Assembly: GCF_902784195.1 (NCBI RefSeq)
Contig: NZ_CACZTX010000002.1
Location: 124,001-188,000 of the forward strand
Origin: an uncultured Methanobrevibacter sp.
GTDB taxonomy: Archaea; Methanobacteriota; Methanobacteria; Methanobacteriales; Methanobacteriaceae
DNA: 64,000 nt
Direction of reading: 5' to 3'
Made by a program: the position numbers and the translations under genes
Shown here: piece after piece, positions 29,834 through 36,779 of the stretch
How positions within the stretch are numbered: position 1 is the first letter of the stretch
How the letters are laid out: each line of letters starts with the position of its first letter
The notes under the pieces: generated by a model
Database searches by the model: none
Told to the model about the DNA's origin: nothing
The model's input: the letters and a program-made list of their open reading frames with translations, nothing else

Positions 29834-30379
29834 ATGGCAGATTTAAAAGGTACTAAAACCGAAGCTAACTTAGCAGCAGCTTTTGCTGGTGAATCTCAAG
29901 CTCATGCTAAATACCAATATTTCGCAAGTAAAGCTAAAAAAGAAGGATACGTACAAATCCACGATATCTTTATGGAAACTTCCAAAAACGAAAAAGAACA
30001 TGCAAAAATCTGGTTCAAACTTTTACACGATGGAGAAGTTCCAGACACTATTGCTAACTTAAACGCAGCAGCTGATGGTGAAAACGAAGAATGGACTGCA
30101 ATGTACAAAGAATTCGCAGAAACCGCAAGAGAAGAAGGTTTCGATGAAATCGCAGGTTTATTCACCATGGTTGGTAACATCGAAAAAGAACATGAAGAAA
30201 GATACAGAGCTTTACTCGCTAATGTTGAAGGCGAAACTGTATTCAAAAAAGAAGAAGAAATTGAATGGAAATGTATTAACTGTGGTCACATAATTAAAGG
30301 AACCGATGCTCCTGTAATTTGCCCAGTATGTAAACACCCTCAATCTTACTTCGAAGAAAGAGCAACCAACTTCAAATAA
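29834..30379 (+). CDS. rbr: Rubrerythrin
   Basis: 181-residue peroxide-reducing non-haem iron protein that protects strict anaerobes from oxidative stress. The diiron four-helix domain has the family's metal-binding Glu residues in [28 protein letters not shown], and [14 protein letters not shown]. The C-terminal rubredoxin-like iron site has two pairs of Cys (CINCG and CPVCKHP). The ATG at 29834 follows GGTGAT. Codon use is that of highly expressed genes. Two palindromes lie in the leader and a strong hairpin terminator follows. Confidence 0.96.
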   Translation: MADLKGTKTEANLAAAFAGESQAHAKYQYFASKAKKEGYVQIHDIFMETSKNEKEHAKIWFKLLHDGEVPDTIANLNAAADGENEEWTAMYKEFAETAREEGFDEIAGLFTMVGNIEKEHEERYRALLANVEGETVFKKEEEIEWKCINCGHIIKGTDAPVICPVCKHPQSYFEERATNFK

Positions 30380-30393
30380 GTTGATTGATTTTC

Positions 30394-30428
30394 GCTATTA
30401 ATGATTTATTCATTAATAGCATTTTTTT
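30394..30428 (+). terminator. Rubrerythrin terminator
   Basis: Perfect 11-bp stem (30394-30404 with 30410-30420, 5-base loop) followed by attttttt, 14 bases past the rubrerythrin stop. Confidence 0.8.
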
Positions 30429-30533
30429 ATATTTTTTAGCTATTTTTATTAAATTTCATTTAATATTTAAAAACAGTAATTATTTTAAAATTATTTAGGA
30501 TTATTTAAGATTATTTTAAATCTATTTTTGGTG

Positions 30534-30698
30534 ATGAAAGTGTCTAAAGATGATAATTGTCAAATTGATGGAAATTGTTCTAATGGTACTTGCGCACCAG
30601 TAAGTCCATTTTCAAAAGAAGGGGCTTTATTTTTAGTTTTCATTGCTGTTTTATTAGTTATTCTATTTTTTGTTTTATCAGTTAGTGGTTACATTTAA
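30534..30698 (+). CDS. Small Cys-containing single-span membrane protein
   Basis: 54-residue protein: a short hydrophilic N-terminus with three Cys (DNCQIDGNCSNGTCAP) and one hydrophobic segment (residues about 28-50, GALFLVFIAVLLVILFFVLSV). It follows the rubrerythrin terminator on the same strand, with GGTGAT overlapping the start; a GTG at 30540 could be the real start. The three Cys could bind metal or form a redox pair, and the position beside rubrerythrin hints at oxidative stress, but this is inference. Function unknown. Confidence 0.55.
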   Translation: MKVSKDDNCQIDGNCSNGTCAPVSPFSKEGALFLVFIAVLLVILFFVLSVSGYI

Positions 30699-30862
30699 TG
30701 ATTTTAATATTGGTACATCTATCAGTAGTGTTCATTAAATTAAAAATTAGATATTTCATTTAAAATAATTGATTAGATCATCCACTAAATAATGATTTTT
30801 TAAGGAAAATGTATTTTTAATTAATTGATGATTTAATTATTTTATATTGAATTTTTTATCCA

Positions 30863-31360
30863 TTAATCCATATTTTCATCTTCAAGCATTTCCTCTTCAA
30901 TCTCTTTCATAAGGTCTTCAAATTCCCTTTCCTCATCAAAGAGACTTAAGAACTCATCAATGCTTATCTTGTATTCATTTTCTGCACTCGGATTAATGAT
31001 GATTTGGTCAAAGCTGTCTTGTATTGGAAGTATAGACTTGTACAAGTCTCTCATGAATAGTGATCCGACTGTTGTGTTCATTTGAACATCTTGAATGTTT
31101 TCCTCATCGGTAAAAATAGGTATGACTTTAATCTCATTTGGACCTATAAATGACTTTAAGTGAAACTTGACCTCTTTATTGATTTCATTCAATCCATCAA
31201 GATTCATGTTTTCAAGGTCTAATGAATCAAGTTCAATTTGAAGAGGAACCAATAATTCTGATTTTCTGAATTCATTCAAGAAGTGTTCATTCTCCTCTTC
31301 GCTCATTTCTGATTGTATTTTCATTAATTCTTCAAGTTTATCATTATAGAGTATGCTCAT
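30863..31360 (-). CDS. SseB-domain protein 1
   Basis: 165-residue acidic protein with one SseB N-terminal-type domain: FLNEFRKSELLVPLQIELD, VIPIFTDEENIQ, VGSLFMRDLYKSI and DQIIINPSAENEYKISIDEFLSLF. The strand-helix order and the IIINP...Y.I...E motif recur in its two neighbours. The ATG at 31360 has GTGAT before it. It lies 28 bases after the second SseB gene, so they form one unit. SseB domains occur in many bacteria and some archaea, without a settled function. Confidence 0.7.
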   Translation of the reverse strand: MSILYNDKLEELMKIQSEMSEEENEHFLNEFRKSELLVPLQIELDSLDLENMNLDGLNEINKEVKFHLKSFIGPNEIKVIPIFTDEENIQDVQMNTTVGSLFMRDLYKSILPIQDSFDQIIINPSAENEYKISIDEFLSLFDEEREFEDLMKEIEEEMLEDENMD

Positions 31361-31388
31361 TTTTATCACGGGAATTAAGAATCAATAT

Positions 31389-31796
31389 TTAAAAGTTATT
31401 TTTCTCTAAAAATTCATCAAAGTCTATCTTATATGAATCAACGCTGTATGGATTTATTACAATATAATTGAAATCAATGTCAAACTGTGCCAATATGAGA
31501 GATAATTCCATCACATTTACAGCTATTGACTTGATTTGGTATCTTGCCTTTTCCAGTTCGTTTGTATCTGTAAACAGGTATATGTTGCGGTCTCCGTTTT
31601 CCTCATCAAAGAAGCCAATCTGCAAGTCAAGTGTGTCTCCATCGCTTAGTGATTCCTCATTTTCCATTGCAATGACTGGAACGAAAACTTCTGATTTTAA
31701 GAATTCCTTATAGAACATATCAGGGTTCTGTTCTATCTTAACTCTTGACTTTGATTTCAATAGTTTTTTAAGTTTTTTATTATTTAAGTTAGTCAT
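31389..31796 (-). CDS. SseB-domain protein 2
   Basis: 135-residue protein reduced to a single SseB-like domain: FYKEFLKSEVFVPVIAMENEE, IYLFTDTNELEKARYQ, IAVNVMELSLILAQF and NYIVINPYSVDSYKIDFDEFLEKN. It begins with a Lys-rich stretch (NNKKLKKLLKSKSRVK). It is the first gene of the pair and lies opposite the toxin-antitoxin module that separates it from the third paralogue. Function unknown. Confidence 0.7.
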   Translation of the reverse strand: MTNLNNKKLKKLLKSKSRVKIEQNPDMFYKEFLKSEVFVPVIAMENEESLSDGDTLDLQIGFFDEENGDRNIYLFTDTNELEKARYQIKSIAVNVMELSLILAQFDIDFNYIVINPYSVDSYKIDFDEFLEKNNF

Positions 31797-32142
31797 TTTA
31801 ATCAGTAATCAATTTTTTAATATTTTATCCAATCTTATTTATGAAATCAATTATATTTATTTATATGCTAAAGGTTCCACTTAAAGCGAGATCTTAAATT
31901 TATAAAGATTAAAATTTGCTATAAATTTTTCATTTTCAATTAATTTTCTATTTTATAATCAATTTTTTATTTTTTTATTTTTTTATTATTTTTTAATTTT
32001 AAGTCAATATTGATGTTATATTATTATTTAAAGCTTTAAAAATAGTTTAATTTATATATATGCATCTATAAACTTTTTAATTGGAATTTAAAGAATATTT
32101 GATTATTCATTTCTATTCTTTTAGATTTTTTAGAAAGTTTTT

Positions 32143-32165
32143 TATAGTATACTGAGTATACTATA
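32143..32165 (+). promoter_or_regulatory. Operator of the toxin-antitoxin pair
   Basis: Perfect 10-bp inverted repeat (tatagtatac - tga - gtatactata) ending 12 bases before the antitoxin start and overlapping TATA-like sequence. This is the expected place for autoregulatory binding by an antitoxin-toxin complex. Confidence 0.7.
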
Positions 32166-32177
32166 AAATGTGGTATA

Positions 32178-32441
32178 ATGATGAATAAAACTATTAAAAT
32201 CTCTCAAGCCAACCATAATTCTTTATCAAAATTAGCTTCTAAAAATGATACTTTCAATGATGTTATAAGTTTTTTAATAGAGTATTATTACACTCATGAG
32301 GAATTTAGTGATGAAGAAGGTAAATTTTATAATGAAGAGATAGAAAAATTCGAAAATGGCAATTTAGAAAACGTTAAAGAATTAACTCTAGAAAGTTTAG
32401 AAGAAAGAATTAATAAACTGGAACTTGAGTTAAAAAGATGA
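32178..32441 (+). CDS. Antitoxin of a RelE/ParE-type module
   Basis: 87-residue (or 86, from the second ATG) acidic protein. The N-terminal half IKISQANHNSLSKLASKNDTFNDVISFLIEYY is a ribbon-helix-helix or VapB-like DNA-binding pattern; the C-terminal half is a charged helix that would wrap the toxin. It overlaps the toxin gene by four bases (ATGA), which couples their translation. A perfect inverted repeat upstream is the likely operator. Function inferred from gene order and motifs. Confidence 0.8.
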   Translation: MMNKTIKISQANHNSLSKLASKNDTFNDVISFLIEYYYTHEEFSDEEGKFYNEEIEKFENGNLENVKELTLESLEERINKLELELKR

Positions 32442-32713
32442 GCTATAGATTATATGAACATGAAAAGGCAGAGAAATTTCTTAATAAGCATAAGAATGAT
32501 AAAAAGTTATTGTTGAGGATTAATGAGAAAATTTTGGAAATTCTAAATAATCCTCATAATCCTAATTTTAAAGAATTAAAAAGCAATAAATGTCCTAAAT
32601 GTCAAAGAGCAAAGGTAGGGGACTATAGAATTATTTTTTATGTATCCGAAAGAAATCAGAGCATTGAAATAATTGATATAATTCCCAGAAAAAATAATTA
32701 TAGGTTGTTTTAA
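32438..32713 (+). CDS. RelE/ParE-family toxin
   Basis: 91-residue basic protein of the RelE/ParE superfamily: YEHEKAEKFLNKHKNDKKLLLRINEKILEILNNP at the N-terminus, then AKVGDYRIIFYVSERNQSIEIIDIIPRKNNYR, the characteristic (G)DYRI-Y...I..I-PR-x3-Y ending. It also contains CPKCQ in the mid-loop, which is unusual for the family. RelE members cut mRNA at the ribosome, ParE members poison gyrase; sequence alone does not decide, though the ending is RelE-like. Confidence 0.85.
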   Translation: MSYRLYEHEKAEKFLNKHKNDKKLLLRINEKILEILNNPHNPNFKELKSNKCPKCQRAKVGDYRIIFYVSERNQSIEIIDIIPRKNNYRLF

Positions 32714-32760
32714 AGTTTGTATTAAGTAAAAAATTTATGAATCAAATTAAGATAATCATC

Positions 32761-32861
32761 TAATCATTCCTCAGCATCTTCTTCTTCAATATTATCATAG
32801 AATGGCGGTTTTAATCATTCCTCAGCATCTTCTTCTTCAATATTATCATAGAATGGCTGTT
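32761..32861. repeat. 51-bp tandem duplication over the 3' end of SseB gene 3
   Basis: Two nearly identical 50-51 bp copies (32761-32810 and 32812-32861). The second contains the last codons and stop of the minus-strand SseB gene 3. Since 51 is a multiple of three, the extra copy encodes the same tail and stop again beyond the used stop. Confidence 0.85.
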
Positions 32862-33687
32862 TAATGCATCTCCATACTGAGGTGTCACCATCTTCATCAT
32901 AGAACTTTTGGAATTCGCATCCAGGAGCAATCAATACATTGAAATCAGTAACTTCCTCGCTTTTGCCAGTGTACAATATTTTTTGGCCTTCATATATCAT
33001 TATCTTATGCAATATTGGGAGATTGGATTGGAAATTAGGATCTGTGCATGCTCGCAGTGGCATTTTTGCTGTAAATATTCCATCTACAGCCTCATTTTCC
33101 ATGAATTCATAATCTGAACGGATAAAGAACATGTAATGATTGTCAAGTTTCACTGAATTGCTCTTCAATGTAGCTAAAGTTTGTTCAAGTGAAGCAATAA
33201 ACGGATTTTTTGCCTTTTCCTTAAATAGGCCTATAAGTGTGGAAGCGTTGACTATGATGGAATGCTCAGTTTGTGGATTGATGATGATTGATGAGAATGT
33301 GTCGCCAAATCCATACAAGATCTTGGCAAGATCTCTCATATTCATTATGATATGGTCTTTCTTAAGCTTGATTTCCTTCATGATTTCCTTTCTTGTGAAT
33401 GCTACAAGCGCTCTTTCATTGTCGTTGACACTAAGTGAAATGAAATTGAATCCAAGTGGAGGCACAGGCTTAATAACATCTACAACGCTTTGGTCTTCAA
33501 TATTAAATACCTCTTCCTTTTCCCAATGAATTGGAATGAATAGTTTAGCCTCTTTGAGTAGTCTGAAGAATTCCTCCTCATCTGCAATGGTCATCATGCC
33601 GGGCTCTATTAGCATTATGTCTTCCAGTTCGCTGTTGTCTATTTCAATTTCTGCATTAACATTATAGTTGTCTATGATTTCATTCAT
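32815..33687 (-). CDS. SseB-domain protein 3 (long form)
   Basis: 290-residue protein: an acidic N-terminus, an SseB-like domain (FFRLLKEAKLFIPIHW, ALVAFTRKEIMKEI, IIMNMRDLAKILYGFGD, SSIIINPQTEHSIIVNASTLIGLF) and an additional C-terminal domain of about 120 residues (YMFFIRSDYEFMENEAVDG and later LHKIMIYEGQKILYTGKSEEVTDF). It is the full-length relative of the two shorter proteins. The ATG at 33687 is preceded by AAGGTGA. The toxin-antitoxin pair lies between this gene and the other two. Confidence 0.7.
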   Translation of the reverse strand: MNEIIDNYNVNAEIEIDNSELEDIMLIEPGMMTIADEEEFFRLLKEAKLFIPIHWEKEEVFNIEDQSVVDVIKPVPPLGFNFISLSVNDNERALVAFTRKEIMKEIKLKKDHIIMNMRDLAKILYGFGDTFSSIIINPQTEHSIIVNASTLIGLFKEKAKNPFIASLEQTLATLKSNSVKLDNHYMFFIRSDYEFMENEAVDGIFTAKMPLRACTDPNFQSNLPILHKIMIYEGQKILYTGKSEEVTDFNVLIAPGCEFQKFYDEDGDTSVWRCIKQPFYDNIEEEDAEE

Positions 33688-33906
33688 TGCATTCACCTTT
33701 TCCACTTCTGATTAATGATTTGTATTTTAACTTAAAAATAGTTTGTTAAAATGTTTTAATGATTATTATAAAATGAATGCATATTTTTTAAAAATAGATT
33801 TTTGGGCTGAAACTTAATATTAATATTTTTCTTTATAAAATCTTTAAAAAAACTACTTTTTTTAAAATTAGAAACTTTTTTATATATGTCAAAAATAGAG
33901 TATATT

Positions 33907-33924
33907 TGTGGTTTTAAAACCACA
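33907..33924. promoter_or_regulatory. 18-bp perfect palindrome before a small ORF and RelE-like gene
   Basis: tgtggttttaaaaccaca is a perfect palindrome 18 bases before the ATG of the 33-residue frame at 33943. It is a likely operator for the two-gene unit downstream. Confidence 0.5.
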
Positions 33925-33942
33925 GAAATATCGGAGTTAATC

Positions 33943-34044
33943 ATGTCTTTTTTAAACACAAAAACTGGTAAAAAGTACAGAGTGGTTGAATTAGATAAAG
34001 GCATATACTGCCTAAGCGATATTTTAGGAGGAAGAAAGACTTAA
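33943..34044 (+). CDS. 33-residue protein upstream of RelE-like gene
   Basis: Short frame encoding MSFLNTKTGKKYRVVELDKG and then IYCLSDILGGRKT. It lies between an 18-bp palindrome and a RelE-like gene, the place of an antitoxin, but is much shorter than any antitoxin I know, so it may be a truncated one or a leader peptide. TCGGAG lies before the ATG at fair distance. Confidence 0.4.
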   Translation: MSFLNTKTGKKYRVVELDKGIYCLSDILGGRKT

Positions 34045-34062
34045 AGTCTTGTAGTTTGTTAG

Positions 34063-34401
34063 GTGATTATCAAGATCTATGCATCTTGCCCTAATAAAAT
34101 TAGAAATGAAAGTCAGCTTAATGCTGTGCTTCAAGAGATTTTAGGCGAATCATTAATGGAATGGATATATAGAAAAGATTTCTTCAAATCTCTAAAGAAA
34201 TTGGATAAAAGCGTTTTATCTCAATTATTGAAGAAGATTAAACAAATCTTTCAAAATCCTGATGTGGGCAAGCATTTGTCTTCTAACCGTAAAGGTCAGC
34301 AAGAAGTTTATCTTGCAGATTCATTCAGGTTATATTATTCATTTTGTAAAAAAGAGAATAGAATTGAGTTCCTTGAGTTTTCACACAAGAAACATCAATG
34401 A
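34063..34401 (+). CDS. RelE/YoeB-like toxin, orphan
   Basis: Up to 112 residues. The C-terminal 80 (MEWIYRKDFFKSLKKLDKSV to EFSHKKHQ) have the RelE/YoeB pattern: a basic N-terminal helix pair, QEVYLADSFRLYYSF and a final strand with FLEFSHKK. The frame opens with GTG at 34063; the ATG at 34156 would give a more typical 81-residue toxin. The sequence NESQLNAVLQEILGESL before it may be a remnant of the antitoxin C-terminus joined in frame. Without a full antitoxin it may be inactive or held by the small upstream protein. Confidence 0.6.
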   Translation: MIIKIYASCPNKIRNESQLNAVLQEILGESLMEWIYRKDFFKSLKKLDKSVLSQLLKKIKQIFQNPDVGKHLSSNRKGQQEVYLADSFRLYYSFCKKENRIEFLEFSHKKHQ

Positions 34402-34980
34402 TATTTTTCTTTTTTTCTTCCTCTTTTCTTGTTTTTGTTTCTTTTTTTAAAATTTTTTTGAAATATTTTGCACCCTAAAATTAAAGTTTAAAAAAGCAGT
34501 GTTAATTAATTAAAGGGAAATTTTTTGGTGATGTGTATGGTTTTTGAGAATTCCCCCTTTAACATATGTTTTTTTGATGTATGTTATAGTTTGTAATAAT
34601 TAATATATAAACTTTTTGTTTTTATATTACAAATTTATTTATTATTAAATTTTAAATTTTTTTAATTTATTAAATAAGGATATTTTATTAAAAAAAGTAT
34701 TTATATTATTTTAATTTTATTATTTTTTATTAATAATAATTTTTTATTAAAAATATTGATTATTTATTAAAATCATAATTAAATAATTATTTTAATTAAT
34801 TATTACAAAATTATTTTGATTATTTTTATTTTAATTCTTTTTATTTTATTTATTTTGCTTTAAAGATAATATAAACTCTATATAATTATTTATTTTAGAT
34901 TTTAAGATTTAAAATTAATCAAAAGTTATATATGCTAATATTAATAAACTTTTTATTATATTTTTGAATAGGGTGATGAT
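34402..34980. other. 580-bp AT-rich non-coding spacer
   Basis: T-rich sequence after the RelE-like gene, then long ATTTATTA-type stretches and TATA-rich sequence before the DUF2779 gene. I see only a 19-codon frame near 34538, which I do not call, and a short palindrome aacatatgtt at 34561. Confidence 0.6.
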
Positions 34981-36480
34981 ATGAACAACATATATTTATC
35001 AAAATCAAAGTATTGCAGATGTGTGCAATGTCAAAAGATTCTTTGGTTAGAAAAGTACAAACCCGATTGTGCAAAACCTGAGGATAAGACAGTTATTTTT
35101 GAAAACGGTCATAAGGTAGGTGAACTTGCAAAAGGATTGTTCGGAGATTATGAGGACATTCCATTTGACAAGACAATCACTCCAATGATTAAACAGACAG
35201 AGGAGCTAATGCCAAAAAAGCCAAATGTCATTACAGAAGCTTCATTTGATTATGATCACAATTTCTGCAGTGTGGATGTCCTGAAGAATGATGTCGACGG
35301 TGTGGAAATCTATGAGGTTAAGAGCTCTACAAAAGTAAAGGACATCTACTTGGATGATGCTGCATACCAATACTATGTATTGTCCAATCTAGGATACAAT
35401 GTAAAGAAAGTCTGCATTGTATATGTTAACAATGAATATGTTAAAGGAGAACTTCCTGTTGAAGATGAATTGGACCAATACTTCAATATTGAGGATGTGA
35501 CTGATATAGCACTCTCAAAGCAGGATGAGATTCAAAGCAACATTGATGAGATAAACAGATTCATGGAACAGTATGGCGAGGACAACGAACCTCCTACATG
35601 TCTGGAACTGAAATGCTTCAATCCTTATGATTGCGATTTCTGGCAGTACTGTACAAGAGACTTGCCAAAACCTAATGTCTTTGATGTGGCAGGAATGTGG
35701 AAAAGCAAAAAGTTCGAGAAATACAATGAAGGAAAAGTGTCTTTTGAAGATTTATTATATGAGGACTTGAATCCAAAATATATAGAGCAAGTGGATTTTG
35801 AAGTAAATGATAAGGAGCCTAAAATCAATAAGGCAGCTATTGCTAGAACTTTAAACTCCTTGGAATATCCATTGTATTTCATTGATTATGAAACATACAA
35901 CCAACCTATACCTGAAGTGGAAGGAACCAAGCCATATCAGCAATTGCCTTTCCAATACTCTTTGCATATCATTGAAGAGGAAGGAGCTCCAATAGAACAT
36001 AAGGAATTTTTGGCGGAAGTTGATGATGAGGATTTCATAAGGACTTTTGCAGAAAGCATGATAAGCAATCTTCCTGAAGACGGAAGCGTGATTGTATACA
36101 ATAAGTCATTTGAATCAAGCGTAAACAGGAAAATAGCAGAGCTCTATCCTGATTTAGCGGATGAAATGGCTAGGATAAACCATAATATGGTGGATTTCAT
36201 GGTTCCATTTAAAAACAGAGATTATTATATGAAAGAAATGGAAGGGTCCTATTCAATCAAGTATGTATTGCCTGCACTATACCCAGATGATCCTGAATTG
36301 AATTATGATAATTTGCCTTTGGTTCACAATGGTGGAGAAGCTTCTGAAACTTTTGTCGGCTTGAAGAGCAAGTCAAAAGAAGAGCAAGAATCAATAAGGA
36401 ATGCTTTGCTGTTATATTGTGGACTTGACACTTATGCTATGGTAAAATTATGGGAGAAATTTATTGAAGTTATACAATAA
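34981..36480 (+). CDS. DUF2779 protein: Cas4-like nuclease plus DEDD exonuclease
   Basis: 499 residues in two parts. The first resembles Cas4/RecB iron-sulfur nucleases: Cys12, then a PD-(D/E)XK site formed by Asp99, Glu112 and Lys114 (SVDVL...YEVKSS), Gln130, and a Cys cluster near residues 205-222 (CLELKCFNPYDCDFWQYC). The second has the DEDD exonuclease pattern: FIDYET (Asp302, Glu304), VIVYNKSFE near 373 and YCGLDTYAM (Asp483). This matches the DUF2779 architecture, with two predicted DNA-cutting domains in one chain. The gene stands alone in a region of restriction and toxin genes, so a role in defence or DNA processing is likely but unproven. Confidence 0.75.
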   Translation: MNNIYLSKSKYCRCVQCQKILWLEKYKPDCAKPEDKTVIFENGHKVGELAKGLFGDYEDIPFDKTITPMIKQTEELMPKKPNVITEASFDYDHNFCSVDVLKNDVDGVEIYEVKSSTKVKDIYLDDAAYQYYVLSNLGYNVKKVCIVYVNNEYVKGELPVEDELDQYFNIEDVTDIALSKQDEIQSNIDEINRFMEQYGEDNEPPTCLELKCFNPYDCDFWQYCTRDLPKPNVFDVAGMWKSKKFEKYNEGKVSFEDLLYEDLNPKYIEQVDFEVNDKEPKINKAAIARTLNSLEYPLYFIDYETYNQPIPEVEGTKPYQQLPFQYSLHIIEEEGAPIEHKEFLAEVDDEDFIRTFAESMISNLPEDGSVIVYNKSFESSVNRKIAELYPDLADEMARINHNMVDFMVPFKNRDYYMKEMEGSYSIKYVLPALYPDDPELNYDNLPLVHNGGEASETFVGLKSKSKEEQESIRNALLLYCGLDTYAMVKLWEKFIEVIQ

Positions 36481-36599
36481 TGCTATAATTTTAATGCAAT
36501 GCTTAAAATATATTTTTTGGATATGTAAAACAAATGCCTTTATGAACAGAATGAAATCGGTTAAAAGAGGATTTATATAATGTAAATTGTTTATTGTTG

Positions 36600-36701
36600 A
36601 TGAATACTAGAAAATACGTTTTGGGTAGCTATGGCACTTCTGCTAACGGACACAGGGAGAATAAGTTTTCACAGGAGTACATGGCTATTCAAAGGAGATG
36701 A
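36600..36701 (+). CDS. Orphan 33-residue ORF, possible gene remnant
   Basis: Short frame encoding MNTRKYVLGSYGTSANGHRE then NKFSQEYMAIQRR. Its composition is protein-like (few hydrophobic runs, no AT-driven Lys/Asn bias), unlike the AT-rich spacer around it, but it has no clear ribosome site. It may be a fragment of a lost gene. Low confidence. Confidence 0.25.
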   Translation: MNTRKYVLGSYGTSANGHRENKFSQEYMAIQRR

Positions 36702-36779
36702 AAAGGATAGGATTAAAAAGATAATCCTATCATTTACTTTTCTCAAATAATTAATTTTTTTACTAATCTTATATGTTCC

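Noticed and set aside
34538-34600. 19-codon frame starting MVFENSPF
   Set aside because: Too short, with no conserved feature; spacing from a GGTGAT is the only support.
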